Of a DNA stretch of 64,000 bases, positions 18,053 to 28,426 are shown one piece after another. The notes below the pieces were generated by a model that ran no database searches, was not told where the DNA came from, and was given only the letters and a program-made list of their open reading frames with translations. This stretch comes from Bartonella sp. MM73XJBT.G (GTDB lineage: Bacteria; Pseudomonadota; Alphaproteobacteria; Rhizobiales; Rhizobiaceae), in NCBI RefSeq assembly GCF_028618435.1, contig NZ_JAQISW010000005.1, positions 62,001-126,000 on the forward strand. Direction: 5' to 3'. Made by a program: the position numbers and the translations under genes. Each line of letters begins with the position of its first letter. The first letter of the stretch is position 1.

Positions 18053-19089
18053 ATGCCAAAACCACGCCCCCCTCATCTTGTTAAACAAATTACACAACAT
18101 GGTAAAATTGTATGGTATGTCCGTATTGGTCATGGAAAACGTATTAGAATACGCGGAACCTATGGAACACAAGAATTTGTTGACAATTACAAAAATGCGC
18201 TTGCCGAATTACAAGGGCTTATACTTCCTAAATCCAAAACCGGTAAACTTGTTGAAGGTTCATTCGCATGGCTGCTTAAACAGTATCTAAACAGCTCTAA
18301 TTGGCATAGCCTTGCTAAAGTTACCAAAAAAATAGAGAACGCATCCTTATGAAGGTATGCGATACAATAGGAAACATTCCATACCAAGTAATTGAAAAAA
18401 AACATATTATAGCTGGTGTTGAACGGCGTAAAGAAACGCCAGGAATGGCTAGAGAATTTCTGAAAATACTTAATGGGCTTTTTAATTGGGCGGTTGAACA
18501 AGGTCTTTTGGAAACTAATCCAACTTTAGGCGTCAAAAGACCAGCTCTTAGCAATAAAGATGGATTTGCTGCTTGGACAAAAGAAGATGTTGAGAAATAT
18601 TATCAAAAATGGCATCATGGTACCCATGAACGTGTCTGGATTGATGTCCTCTTATATACGGGTTTGCGTCGTGGTGATGCCCTTCGCATTGGCTGGAAAG
18701 ATGTAAAAAATAATATTATTCATCTCAAAACAGAGAAAAGTAAATTCCAAACAGATGTTTTTCTGCCTATTTTACCAGAATTAGCCAAAACACTTGAAGC
18801 TGGTCCTATTGGAGAAGAAACATTTATTTGTGGTAAACATGGAAGAAAAATAGCTAAAACTAGTTTTGGAGGTGTATTTTATAAAGCATGTACACAAGCT
18901 GGTATTAACAAATCAGCATACGGTTTGCGAAAATTAGCAGCAACACGCGCCGCTAATTCGGGGGCAACAGTACCACAATTGAAAGCACTGTTTGGCTGGA
19001 CAGAAGACCAAATGGCATCTCTTTACACAAAGAGCGCAAATCGCAAAAGACTAGCAATAGAAGCGATAAAAAAGCTCCAAAAAAGTTAG
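18053..19089 (+). pseudogene. tyrosine recombinase (phage integrase), split at an A7 tract
   Basis: The first frame (18053-18352) gives the N-terminal DNA-binding part (VKQITQHGKIVWYVRIGHG, SFAWLLKQYLNSSNW). It terminates soon after AAAAAAA at 18326-18332. The second frame (18349-19089) continues with the core domain (EFLKILNGLFNWAVEQG) and the catalytic domain: arginine in YTGLRRGDALRI, AYGLRKLAATRA (tyrosine in place of the usual histidine before the second arginine), FGWTEDQM, and nucleophile in YTKSANRKR. One additional A in the tract would join them into a protein of about 345 residues, normal for the family. Its position at the end of the prophage relic, next to the atp operon, suggests an old attachment site, but no direct repeat could be identified. 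Confidence 0.85.
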
Positions 19090-19100
19090 GGATAGAAGCA

Positions 19101-19172
19101 AAAAAACATAATAAAATCAAGACACAACTATTCCCTTATTTATATAATAACTCATTGATTTTTATGTTTTTT
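19101..19172. terminator. long imperfect inverted repeat between convergent integrase and atp genes
   Basis: AAAAAACATAATAAAATCAA (19101-19120) faces TTGATTTTTATGTTTTTT (19155-19172), an almost complete inverted repeat with a 34-base loop. Each arm ends in a run of A or T on the proper side, so it can stop transcription from the integrase on the plus strand and from atpF on the minus strand. The low GC stem makes it weak per base pair, but it is long. Confidence 0.5.
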
Positions 19173-19269
19173 ATTCAGTAAAACTAGCATCACCATATAA
19201 TAGATAAAGGATTTGATATAGAAAAAATCATGCACCTAAAAAAGCAGTTTTTTATCTCTAAAATTGCCA

Positions 19270-19764
19270 TTAATTAAGATATGTCTTCATTTTGTTCAAT
19301 GATTCCTTAGAAAGAGCTTCTTTAAGGAGTTCATTTGCCCTATTAGAATCTAATTCCTTTGCAATAAGAATACGTGCTGTAGAAATTGCCAAATCGATAG
19401 CCGATGAAGAAACCATGCGGACTGCATCCGCTTCTGCCTGAGCAATTTTTTGCTCAGCCAATTTATTGCGGTTTTTTACATATTCTTCCGCTTTTGCACG
19501 AGCCTCAGCAATAACGGATTCAACTTCATGCTTTGCTGCTGCAATAATTTCCTGCGCATCTTTTTCTGCTTCCGCGTGCTTGCGTTGATATTCAGCTAAT
19601 ATTTCCTGTGCCTCTTCACGAAGACGCAGAGCCTCATCTAGCTCATCTTTGATACGCTTCGCGCGTGCATCGAGATGATGTAAAACTTTCTGTGGAATCT
19701 CGAAATAAACTAAAAGAGCTAAAAAAAGAACTAACCCAACTAAAGCCCAAAAAGTATCATTCAT
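19270..19764 (-). CDS. atpF: ATP synthase F0 subunit b
   Basis: Peripheral-stalk subunit of the F0F1 ATP synthase, 164 residues. MNDTFWALVGLVLFLALLVYFEIP is the single N-terminal membrane helix; the remainder is a long charged coiled coil (EEAQEILAEYQRKHAEAEKDA) that reaches up to F1. The start ATG 19764 has GAGGAAG eight bases upstream. The TTG at 19779 would put this site inside the gene. It is the last of five co-directional genes; the gap to the preceding b' gene is only eleven bases. Photosynthetic and alphaproteobacterial enzymes use one b and one b' instead of two identical b subunits. Confidence 0.93.
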   Translation of the reverse strand: MNDTFWALVGLVLFLALLVYFEIPQKVLHHLDARAKRIKDELDEALRLREEAQEILAEYQRKHAEAEKDAQEIIAAAKHEVESVIAEARAKAEEYVKNRNKLAEQKIAQAEADAVRMVSSSAIDLAISTARILIAKELDSNRANELLKEALSKESLNKMKTYLN

Positions 19765-19775
19765 CTTTGTCTTCC

Positions 19776-20342
19776 TCAATAATCCGCAGTTTTAACAACT
19801 GAACGAACAGCCTCTTTGCTGATATCAACATCAATTAATTTTTTTACAATTTCAAGGCCGACTTCTTCAGCGATAGAACCAACATTTTGCATCGCTTTAT
19901 CACGAATTTTTGCTATCTGTTTTTCAGCATCTGCAAGCTTTTTCTCTAAACGCTCTTCAACTTCTTTCCGTTCAAGCTCCGCCTTTTGTTTTAATTCTTC
20001 ACCAGCAGCTTGTGCTATGGTATGAGCTTTCAAACGCGCTTCTGCTAATTCACGCTCATAAGTTTCAACAACAGTATCTGCTTCCTGCTTCATGCGCATT
20101 GCCTGATCTAAATCAGATGCAATTCGATCTCGACGTGTTTCAATAACACCGCCAATACGCGGCGCAATCACACGAGAGATAAACAGATAAAAAAGTCCGA
20201 AAGAAATTGCCAACCAGAAAAAATGCGAACTAAAATGAACAAAATCAAAAGGTGGAAACACACGATTTGCATGCTCTGCCACTTTCTTGATATGTTCTAT
20301 CGACGTTTCAGTGTTCTGTGCATAAGCGCTGGCAACAAACAT
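19776..20342 (-). CDS. atpF2: ATP synthase F0 subunit b' (second b subunit)
   Basis: The b-prime member of the peripheral stalk, 188 residues, with a N-terminal extension [14 protein letters not shown], a membrane helix [23 protein letters not shown] at about residues 42-64 and a heptad-rich coiled coil (EAARLKAH-type, [21 protein letters not shown]). [20 protein letters not shown] just after the membrane helix is typical of b'. It lies between atpE and atpF and forms the b/b' heterodimer with the latter. Gene naming differs between annotators (atpG or atpX are also used). Confidence 0.92.
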   Translation of the reverse strand: MFVASAYAQNTETSIEHIKKVAEHANRVFPPFDFVHFSSHFFWLAISFGLFYLFISRVIAPRIGGVIETRRDRIASDLDQAMRMKQEADTVVETYERELAEARLKAHTIAQAAGEELKQKAELERKEVEERLEKKLADAEKQIAKIRDKAMQNVGSIAEEVGLEIVKKLIDVDISKEAVRSVVKTADY

Positions 20343-20470
20343 CTTCTTTCATCCTCTAAACAGCTTAAACCCTCTCCAACCAATGATAATTGACAAAAAA
20401 TTCTCTGATTGAGAGCTAAAAGGGTAAATCTTTTCTCATAGTGAGAACAAATATACCCTTTTGATAATGA

Positions 20471-20701
20471 TTAAACCCCAAAAAGAAGTAATAAAGCAAT
20501 GAGCAATGAAAAAATACCCAAAGCTTCTGTCACAGCAAAACCAAAGACGAGACGTCCAAACTGACTATCCGCGGCTGATGGATTACGTAATGCACCAGAA
20601 AGATAGCTTCCAAAAATATTACCAAGCCCTAAAGCTGTTCCAGCCATACCAAAGCAAGCAAGACCAGCGCCAATATATTTTGCTGCAAGCACCATTTCCA
20701 T
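20471..20701 (-). CDS. atpE: ATP synthase F0 subunit c
   Basis: Proteolipid of the rotating c-ring, 76 residues, two transmembrane helices joined by the polar loop SGALRNPSAADSQFG with the conserved R-N-P. Helix 1 has the glycine pattern GAGLACFGMAGTALGLG. Helix 2 is FGFAVTEALGIFSLLIALLLLFG with the proton-carrying glutamate at residue 59. There is no sodium-binding motif, so it is proton-driven. TAAAGGAGAAT stands directly before ATG 20701, a strong ribosome binding site that fits the high copy number of c in the complex. Confidence 0.97.
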   Translation of the reverse strand: MEMVLAAKYIGAGLACFGMAGTALGLGNIFGSYLSGALRNPSAADSQFGRLVFGFAVTEALGIFSLLIALLLLFGV

Positions 20702-20754
20702 ATTATTCTCCTTTAAAGCGAAATTGCACTATTCGACGGAAAACCGCCAGTTTA

Positions 20755-21513
20755 CTAATGTCCTGGATGAATTGCATCATTAAGATACATACATGTTAAA
20801 ACTGTAAAGACGTAAGCTTGAAGAAATGCAACCAAAAACTCAAGAGCCGTAATCGCTACAGTCATAATAAGGGGCAAAACTGAACCACCAACGCCTACAA
20901 TCCCTACCCCAATCATTGAAACAACAAACCCTGAAAACACTTTGAGCGTAATATGACCAGCAAGCATATTCGCAAAAAGACGAAGCGAAAGGCTGATGGG
21001 GCGGGAGAGAAAAGAAATAATCTCAATCATTGTCACGAGCGGCAAAACGACGACAGGAACCCCACTGGGAACAAATAGTTTCAAAAAACTAACTCCATGC
21101 TTATAAAAACCATAACCAATCACCGTCAAAATAACCACCATTGCCAACGAAAACGTGATCATGATCTGTGAAGTCACCGTATAAAAATAGGGGAAAAGAC
21201 CAATAAAGTTAGCAACCAAAATAAAAGTAAACAGAGAAAAAACTAAAGGGAAAAATTGCATTCCCTGCACACCAGATGATTCTCGCAGAGTCGACGCTAC
21301 AAACTCATAGGCCATTTCTGAAAGAGATTGCATCCGCGTTGGAACCAATCCACGGCTTGATGATGAAATAAAGAGAAAAACAGAGGTTATAACAACCGTA
21401 ATGACAGTAAACAATGATACATTTGTAAATGATAAATCCATATTTCCTATGGAAATCTTAATCAGTCGTGAAATCTCAAACTGATGAATAGGATCTGGAG
21501 CGTGTGCTGTCAC
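20755..21513 (-). CDS. atpB: ATP synthase F0 subunit a
   Basis: Proton-channel subunit of F0, 252 residues with five to six membrane helices. [17 protein letters not shown] contains the essential arginine of the a/c interface. The C-terminal [17 protein letters not shown] block is also conserved. I place the start at GTG 21513: it gives an N-terminus [16 protein letters not shown] as in related alphaproteobacteria, has GAGG five bases upstream and lies seven bases after the atpI stop. The frame stays open to 21606 but that would overlap atpI heavily. Confidence 0.93.
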   Translation of the reverse strand: MTAHAPDPIHQFEISRLIKISIGNMDLSFTNVSLFTVITVVITSVFLFISSSSRGLVPTRMQSLSEMAYEFVASTLRESSGVQGMQFFPLVFSLFTFILVANFIGLFPYFYTVTSQIMITFSLAMVVILTVIGYGFYKHGVSFLKLFVPSGVPVVVLPLVTMIEIISFLSRPISLSLRLFANMLAGHITLKVFSGFVVSMIGVGIVGVGGSVLPLIMTVAITALEFLVAFLQAYVFTVLTCMYLNDAIHPGH

Positions 21514-21520
21514 TTCAACC

Positions 21521-21973
21521 TCATTTATCGGACCTCTCACTGGCCTCTTTATTGTGTTCATCTTGGCGCAATACGCCTTTTTGTTCCAATCGACTGGAGG
21601 AAACATACCCCACAGAACGAAGAATACTCAATACACCAGCAGCAAATCCAAGAAAGAGAAAAAACACCAATCCCCACGGCCATGAACCTGCTAACTTATC
21701 AAACCCTACCCCCAAAACAATACCGACAACAACACTTGCCAGAAATTCACTGGAAAGCTTAATTGCATCCGCCATCCGTCCTTGTGATTTGTCCCGTCTA
21801 TCCTTATGCTCACGCGTCCTTAATGCTTGCTTGCGCACTAAAGCTACGCCTAAGTTCTTACTACGACATTCCAAGTCCTCTGAATGAAAACACTCTCTTT
21901 GCTTTTTCTCTTCAGCCTCCTTGCGACTTATAACGGGTTTCTCGCCCATCGCCATCATTGGCTCCTTCATCAA
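21521..21973 (-). CDS. atpI: ATP synthase protein I
   Basis: Small membrane protein that heads the F0 operon and helps c-ring assembly; it is not part of the final enzyme. The 150 residues have an unusually long charged N-terminus (about 70 residues, many K, E and R) before the conserved AtpI core: [21 protein letters not shown] and [22 protein letters not shown], two membrane helices with the family G-x-x-x-D and FLG-x-x-AG motifs. As first gene of atpI-atpB-atpE-b'-b, its promoter should lie in the AT-rich region just above 21973. Confidence 0.88.
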   Translation of the reverse strand: MMKEPMMAMGEKPVISRKEAEEKKQRECFHSEDLECRSKNLGVALVRKQALRTREHKDRRDKSQGRMADAIKLSSEFLASVVVGIVLGVGFDKLAGSWPWGLVFFLFLGFAAGVLSILRSVGYVSSSRLEQKGVLRQDEHNKEASERSDK

Positions 21974-23626
21974 AAAGCAAAGTAAAAATGCATCTCATAA
22001 AACCGTGTGCATCATATTGTTCCCGAATTTATTCGTCAAGACACTAAAAGAAATCTATCACCAATTATCGTATAAATTTTATCGCCTAAATAACATATTT
22101 TTCAATTCACATGCTTTTTTTAAGACATTTCTTAAAATCCCCAAACCAATTTCATAATATCTCCTAAGAATACATACAAGCTTCTGTAAATAATATAATA
22201 AAACTCATAAGTCCACTATCTTTATGCTGAAGCGACAAAACAGCACCATTATACACTTTTATGTTGCAACAGCCCGAATCTTTTAAAAAGCATAAAAGAC
22301 ATTTGTTTTTTTAAAATCATTTTTATTCACACATCAAATCTGCTTATGATGGTAAGAACATTATTTTAATTAATTCAATATGAACATGTTTGAAATTTAA
22401 AGAATCTTATAATTTTTGCCGTTCTTAAATAAATATAAAAAGTGATGAATTGTTATGATAAATCAACAGATTATAAAATCTTATAACACTCAACATTAAC
22501 ACACTAGTGTATCATTATTCTAGCTTGCAAACAAATGAAATGCTGTCTTGTTTTCTACCAAAATCATATTTTTTCCTCATATCCTGTAACTAATAGCAAA
22601 AACATAACTGATCTCTTATTTGTGGTAAAATAATAGATTAAATACATATTTATTTTTATTGAATGTGAATCAATTGCGTAGACTTTATCCATCATATGTT
22701 GAGGAAAATCGACGCTAATGGAACTCTTGCATCTTTTAAGCAAAACATATTGATTTATAGGGATGTTTATAATTTTTGACTTGAATAAGACCCCTGATAA
22801 GATACTTCATGTATTCATGTTGAAATAATCAAAACTGTTTTTGTATATCACAAGAAGGATTGATGTGTACTTAAAAAATTACCTTTTATGCTCTCTTTCA
22901 AAGCGATGATTGGTAAAAATAAAATTGATATACCATTGAAAGCTGAACATAATATGAAAGCATTCGCTTATGCTTTTTTCAAGTAAACTTGCATTTTTGT
23001 TTAAATAAAAATGTTCAACGGATTGTGTATGACTCCATTCTATAGATATGTTATACCTAATTTACAGGCACTCTTATGAAATGATATTAGAAGCATAAAG
23101 AGATTTTTCTTTAAGTCCACGATATAATGAATTACAAATTTCAATAGGATACAATAAAACTTGAATACGATTGCTATACCGTTTTATACAATCTTAATCC
23201 ACTTTTTGAATTCCATACTTTAAAAGTCAATATTGTTAGATTTAGCAGATATTTTTACTTTTTATTAAAAAATCTCTAGAAAAAGTGCTTGTGAATATCC
23301 TTTAGTTTTATAAAAAGATAACTTAATGCTTCTTTACAAATAAGCATAACTACTATTATTTCCTTCTGATTGCCTCTATTTTTACATAAATATACTAGAG
23401 TCTTTATCAAGAGATAATTAAAACGAGAAAGCTCTATAGCACGCAATGATAAATGACCATTGATTTATCAATACATTAAAATAAAGATTTTTTTCTTTTA
23501 TGAAAAGAAGATATTTGTCTGTTGAAATTATTATTTCACTTTCGATATTTAGAACACTATAAATTATGAAAAGGCTTATTTTTAAGGTTGTATAGACTTC
23601 ATTCACTTTAAAAAAATAAAGAGCTA
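21974..23626. other. 1.65-kb gene-free AT-rich region
   Basis: The longest non-coding stretch of the window, between atpI and der. It must contain the atp operon promoter at its left end and the 3' end of the der transcript at its right. The open frames in it are short, lack ribosome binding sites, and have A/T-driven amino-acid composition. I see no tRNA cloverleaf, no recognisable protein remnant and no repeat array. Confidence 0.5.
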
Positions 23627-25051
23627 TCATTTCTTTTTAGAACGTGTCGCAAAAGGATTATCAGAGGCTCTTAATGATAGGCGCATTGGTATACCAGGCA
23701 TATCAAATGCTTCACGTAATCCATTGACAAGATAACGCAAATACGACTGGGGTATGACTTGAGGCCGTGAGCAAGAAATCATAAATCCGGGAGGACGTGT
23801 TTTCACCTGTGTGATATATTTAATCTTAAGCCGACGTCCTGAAACCGCCGGTGGTGGATGATGTGCTACGACAGTTTCAAGCCATTGATTCAATTTAGCT
23901 GTAGAAATGCGACGATTCCATACACAGTGCATCATCATGACATTTTCCATGAGTTTATCAATTCCTTGACTATATTGTCCTGATAAAGGAACAGCTCTCA
24001 AACCGCGAACTTGAGGAAGAAATCGCGCACATTTTTCATGCAAATCAATCAATGTAGCCTGACTATCTTCAATAAGGTCCCACTTATTGAAAGCAATAAC
24101 TGGAACACGCCCTTCACGAATCACAAGATCAGCAATTTGTAAATCCTGCTTCTCAAAAGGTATCGTTGCATCAAAAACAATGACCACCACTTCTGCAAAA
24201 CGAATAGCACGTAAAGTATCAGCGACCGATAGTTTTTCTAATTTTTCTTGAATTTTCGATTTTCGACGTAAACCTGCAGTATCAAAAAGTTTAATATGAC
24301 GACCACCCCATTCCCAATCGACAGAAATAGAATCGCGGGTCAACCCTGCTTCTGGTCCTGTTAACAACCGATCTTGCTTCAACATACTATTGATAAGGGT
24401 GGATTTTCCTGTATTAGGACGCCCCGCAATGGCAATCCGAATAGGCTTGCTTTCATCGTAAATAAGCCCCTCTTCTTCCGAATTGTTTATATCATCACCA
24501 GCAGAGGCTGGCTGTATCCTCATATCTTCTTCTTTGTTGTTGCTAAAAGCGCGCTCTGCCCCAACAGCGTCTATAATGGCATCACGAAGATCGCTAAGTC
24601 CTAAACCATGTTCAGCTGATATGAGACACGGCTCTCCCAAACCTAATGACCACGCCTCATACTCTCCCCCTGTTGCCGCTTTTGACTCAGACTTATTGGC
24701 AACGAGCACAATCGGTTTTCCTGACTTGCGAACCAGTGAAGCAAAATTTAAATCACTCGGTGTTATTCCGCTCTTTGCATCAAATACGAATAAAATAAGA
24801 TTTGCTTCATCAATCGCAGCTTTTGTATGAGAACGCATACGCCCCTCAAGGGTATGATCCCCTGCTTCTTCCAGCCCAGCCGTATCAATTACATCAAAAT
24901 GTAGATCTTGAAGTTTTGCCGCATGAATACGCCGATCACGTGTTACACCCGGCTTATCATCAACCAAAGCCAATTTTTGCCCAACCAAACGATTAAAAAG
25001 TGTTGATTTCCCAACATTGGGGCGACCAACGATAGCAATGGTAAGGCTCAT
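23627..25051 (-). CDS. der: ribosome biogenesis GTPase Der
   Basis: Double Era-like GTPase (EngA) for 50S subunit maturation, 474 residues. The first G domain has [22 protein letters not shown] and VANKSE; the second has [28 protein letters not shown] and FNKWD. A KH-like C-terminal domain follows ([20 protein letters not shown]). Both P-loops are complete. The start ATG 25051 begins [15 protein letters not shown], the family N-terminus; the longer frame would run into the preceding gene. The stop of the TPR protein is four bases upstream, so the two form an operon, as in the yfgM-bamB-der arrangement of other proteobacteria. Confidence 0.96.
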   Translation of the reverse strand: MSLTIAIVGRPNVGKSTLFNRLVGQKLALVDDKPGVTRDRRIHAAKLQDLHFDVIDTAGLEEAGDHTLEGRMRSHTKAAIDEANLILFVFDAKSGITPSDLNFASLVRKSGKPIVLVANKSESKAATGGEYEAWSLGLGEPCLISAEHGLGLSDLRDAIIDAVGAERAFSNNKEEDMRIQPASAGDDINNSEEEGLIYDESKPIRIAIAGRPNTGKSTLINSMLKQDRLLTGPEAGLTRDSISVDWEWGGRHIKLFDTAGLRRKSKIQEKLEKLSVADTLRAIRFAEVVVIVFDATIPFEKQDLQIADLVIREGRVPVIAFNKWDLIEDSQATLIDLHEKCARFLPQVRGLRAVPLSGQYSQGIDKLMENVMMMHCVWNRRISTAKLNQWLETVVAHHPPPAVSGRRLKIKYITQVKTRPPGFMISCSRPQVIPQSYLRYLVNGLREAFDMPGIPMRLSLRASDNPFATRSKKK

Positions 25052-25055
25052 CGAT

Positions 25056-25727
25056 TTATTCCTTATTTGCCTTGCCCTTAGCTTGCATAAGCTCAAGCAT
25101 CATTCGAGCCCGATCTGTTATTTTTGATCTCAGCATACCTTCCGCAGAAATTTTCTGAAAATAGTCAACGGCCTCATCAATCTTCCCTGCTTTATAAGCA
25201 GCTAAGCCTAAAGCCTCTCGTGCGGACATACGCATAGGATCAATATCACTTGTCATATCTTTAACGCGCTTTTCGACATCCTCCAAGGTCCCTGTATCAA
25301 CTAAAACATAGGCCGCTCGAATTTTTGCAACTTTCCGTAAAATCTGCGGTGCTTTCTCATCCGCTGCAACAGAATCAAAAATCTCCACCGACTTGATAAG
25401 ATCACCTTGCTCCATGCGTAAAGAAGCCTCCCGCAAACGGGCAAGAAAAGGATACCCTCCAAAATTAGAGTCTTTAATATCCTTCAATTGCTTTATCGCC
25501 TTATCAAAATGACGTGTATCCGCAAAATTAAGGCTTCTTACAAATGCATCACCAATATGGCTGGCTTTCTTTATTTGCGCATGATGATAAATTTGATAAA
25601 CAATTATCATGAGGATGAAAAGAAGAGCGGCCCCAATAATTAAAAAACCATACCGTCTCCAAAAAGCAAGCGCCTTTTCCTGACGAAACTCTGCATTAAC
25701 TTCAGCAATAAAACTATCATACGACAT
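25056..25727 (-). CDS. tetratricopeptide-repeat membrane protein (YfgM-like)
   Basis: A 223-residue single-span protein: a cytoplasmic start [23 protein letters not shown], one membrane helix ([22 protein letters not shown], residues 30-51) and a periplasmic part of helical hairpins with TPR-like spacing (A-x-x-A-x-x-F patterns, for example [21 protein letters not shown]). This layout is that of TPR_21/YfgM proteins, which associate with the Sec translocon and periplasmic chaperones. The ATG at 25727 has AAGGT eight bases upstream. Its stop is four bases before der. Function here is by analogy only. Confidence 0.82.
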   Translation of the reverse strand: MSYDSFIAEVNAEFRQEKALAFWRRYGFLIIGAALLFILMIIVYQIYHHAQIKKASHIGDAFVRSLNFADTRHFDKAIKQLKDIKDSNFGGYPFLARLREASLRMEQGDLIKSVEIFDSVAADEKAPQILRKVAKIRAAYVLVDTGTLEDVEKRVKDMTSDIDPMRMSAREALGLAAYKAGKIDEAVDYFQKISAEGMLRSKITDRARMMLELMQAKGKANKE

Positions 25728-26297
25728 ATAACATACCTTGTAAAACAATTTACTTTCTACACTTTTACGCATAAATAAACAAAGATGGTAGCCCTCATTC
25801 ACGAAAAACCTTTAAATTGCCCCGTTTATTCATTTCAAAGCAATATGTATTCCAATCAATTAGCTTTTTTCAACTGTATCAATTAAAAATGTTGTAAATA
25901 TCCTTTTGTTTCATATGACAATTTTTATATAACTTGAATTTATAAAAAAGATCATAACCGTAATGTCATGCATGCTTGTCGATAATGTTAACCATTCTTT
26001 TTTAATTCAATGTATACCAAATACAATCTTTTAAAGTTCTTTAAAACAACCAATTCCTTGTCTTCGGTTATAGAATGGCATTAAACATGCAAACTCTTTA
26101 CAAAAAACTACAGCTAAATCTCCCTCTCTAAATCAAGTAAACAAATTTTGACTCAGGAGAAAAAATACTGGAGCATTATTAAAAGTACGCTCCCCAAGCT
26201 TCAAGTAAAAATTTTTATACAAAATATATCCCTTCAACTTATCTTCATACGATTAATAATCCTTTGGAATCGATCCTTAAAGCTTTCAAAAAATATC
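25728..26297. other. intergenic, no gene seen
   Basis: About 570 bases upstream of the TPR-der operon and downstream of the SLC13 permease (both on the minus strand). It is AT-rich with scattered stop codons in all frames. The first part presumably carries the promoter of the TPR-der operon; no box can be singled out with confidence. Confidence 0.4.
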
Positions 26298-28070
26298 CTA
26301 TTGTAATGGCCAAACCCACATAAGCATGGGAACGGCAACAATAATGATCAACACCGCTAAGGGAGCCCCCAAACGTGGATAATCACTAAAACGATATCCT
26401 CCTGGCGCCATAACGAGCATATTGCTTTGATGTCCAATAGGAGTAAGAAATTCACACCCCGCACCAATGGCAACAGCCATCAAAAAAGCTTCAGGTTTAT
26501 AATGAAGAGAATGAGCAAAACTTGACGCGATGGGTGCAACCATCATAACCGTTGCGGCATTATTCAAAAATGGCGTGACCAACATGGCTGTCACCAACAT
26601 CAGTGCTAAAGCACCAGATGGCGGAAAAAATATTGCTAGTTGACTCAACCATTGACCAATGAGATCTGTACATCCCGTTCTCTCTAACGCTTCACTCACT
26701 GGAATAAGAGCCGCTAATAGGACTAATATTGGACCATCTAATGCCTGATAGAGATCACGCGCGGGTAAAATGCGAAAAATAATCATTGCAGCAGCAGCAG
26801 AAAAAAACGAAAAAGCAACTGGAACAATATGAAAAGCTGTAAAAATAATGGCTATAAATAAAATGGCTAAAGATATAAAACCATGCCGTAAATTTCCAAA
26901 CACAATATTTCGTTTTGCTAAGGGCAAGCATTTCAATCCCCTTAATAAATTTGGAATAACCGCATCTTGTCCTTGTAAAACAATCACATCTCCAAGATGA
27001 AAGATAATATCATCAAGTCTTGCCCGCACCCTTTCATGTTGACGACTTAAAGCAAGCAAATTGACATTATAGTGATCAAAGAGTGAAAACTCTTTCGCAC
27101 TAATGCCAATAAGAGGCGAGTTATGCGTGATGACCGCTTCAATAATATCAATGTCACTATCCTTATCTCCTGTAGAAAGAGTTCGCTCCTTAGAAAACTC
27201 TAAACGCGCAGAGTTCATCACACTATCTATTCCTGTATGCGATCCTTCCAACAAAACAATATCGTTTTCAGACAAAACAAAATCTGGTAGTGGTGAAATA
27301 GATATTTTATTTCTGATGATTTGAATCACCATAACATCACCACTTGATGGCTTAACCAAATCGACAATACTTTTTCCCACAATGGGTGAATTTATTGGAA
27401 TATGCACTTCTACAACATAATTACGAATATCAATGGCATCATCAAACGATCCACCTGAACGCACACGCACTGGCAAAAGCCAATAAAAACAGACCAAGTA
27501 TAAGACACCAACCGTCGCAATAACCGCACCAACTGGTGTAAAATCAAACATCGTAAAAGGTGTTCCTGTTAAACGTTCTTGCATCGCTGAAATAACAACA
27601 TTGGGAGATGTTCCTATCTGTGTCATAAGCCCCCCCAATAAAGAACCAAATGCCATGGGCATCAAAAAGACAGAAGGAGAAACTTGAGAACGACGAGCAA
27701 ACTGAAAAGCGATCGGAAGCATGATAGCTAAAGCACCAATGTTTTTTACAAACATTGATAAAACGACAACAGAAAAAACCAAAAAAGCTAATTGAAAGCG
27801 CACCGATTTCACATCTGGCCATATCCGTTGAATAATAAATTCCATTATACCAGATCGTGATACAGCCGTACTGACAACAAACACACTTCCCACAATAATA
27901 ACAATATCATTACTAAAACCGCTAAAAGCTTCCTTTGGACTGACAAGACCAAGAGCACACGCTATTAATAATGTACAAATAGCGACAAGATCATAACGAA
28001 ATCGATCCCAAATAAAAACAACCATCATCAAACCAATAATTGAAAAGGCCATTATTTGATTTTCTGTCAT
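26298..28070 (-). CDS. SLC13-family anion permease with two TrkA-C domains
   Basis: A 590-residue inner-membrane transporter of the divalent anion:Na+ symporter group (CitMHS/SLC13 fold). There is an N-terminal half with several membrane helices (GSVFVVSTAVSRSG, FVKNIGALAIMLPIAFQFAR, GSLLGGLMTQIGTSPNVV). A cytoplasmic insertion with two TrkA-C-like regulatory domains follows (EVHIPINSPIVGKSIVDL and FSLFDHYNVNLLALSR). The second membrane half contains the paired signature TPFLNNAATVMMVAP and GAGCEFLTPIGHQSN. The ATG at 28070 has GAGAGG upstream; GTG 28079 is less well placed. Substrates of such proteins include sulfate and dicarboxylates; the exact one cannot be deduced. Confidence 0.87.
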   Translation of the reverse strand: MTENQIMAFSIIGLMMVVFIWDRFRYDLVAICTLLIACALGLVSPKEAFSGFSNDIVIIVGSVFVVSTAVSRSGIMEFIIQRIWPDVKSVRFQLAFLVFSVVVLSMFVKNIGALAIMLPIAFQFARRSQVSPSVFLMPMAFGSLLGGLMTQIGTSPNVVISAMQERLTGTPFTMFDFTPVGAVIATVGVLYLVCFYWLLPVRVRSGGSFDDAIDIRNYVVEVHIPINSPIVGKSIVDLVKPSSGDVMVIQIIRNKISISPLPDFVLSENDIVLLEGSHTGIDSVMNSARLEFSKERTLSTGDKDSDIDIIEAVITHNSPLIGISAKEFSLFDHYNVNLLALSRQHERVRARLDDIIFHLGDVIVLQGQDAVIPNLLRGLKCLPLAKRNIVFGNLRHGFISLAILFIAIIFTAFHIVPVAFSFFSAAAAMIIFRILPARDLYQALDGPILVLLAALIPVSEALERTGCTDLIGQWLSQLAIFFPPSGALALMLVTAMLVTPFLNNAATVMMVAPIASSFAHSLHYKPEAFLMAVAIGAGCEFLTPIGHQSNMLVMAPGGYRFSDYPRLGAPLAVLIIIVAVPMLMWVWPLQ

Positions 28071-28426
28071 AACACTCACCTCTCCCCATTAAATTATAAT
28101 GAACAAAAACATAACATTATATGTTTTAAATATTCCTATAAACAGCCGTAAGATAAAAACAGACATAGGAATATTTTATGATAATTTAAAGTGATTAAAA
28201 ATATGATGCGCATAAACTTACCTCTCCTTGCATTATGCGTGCTTTTCTATAACGTACTCAATACAAAGAAAATCGATAAAAATTGATAAAGCGATATTGC
28301 AAAAAAGATGAGAATAACTCTAATATAGAGGGTAGATGACTGTTGAAACTGGTACACGCTATATTTTAACCTTTGTCATTGCTTAAAAGAGTTTATCTTC
28401 ACTCTCAATTCTAAAGAGTGATAAAA
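28071..28426. other. divergent promoter region
   Basis: About 350 bases between the start of the SLC13 permease (minus) and the start of a large anchored protein (plus). It must hold promoters for both. It is AT-rich and shows no operator-like palindrome that stands out. Confidence 0.4.

Noticed and set aside
18326-18345. Classical programmed -1 ribosomal frameshift in the integrase
   Set aside because: The zero-frame codons are ACC AAA AAA ATA, so the base before the lysine codons is C and the X-XXY-YYZ heptamer is not met; no downstream pseudoknot is evident. Polymerase slippage or simple mutation is more likely.
23418-23630. 70-codon ORF on the minus strand overlapping the end of der
   Set aside because: Composition is dominated by I, F, K and S as expected from random AT-rich DNA, and there is no ribosome binding site.
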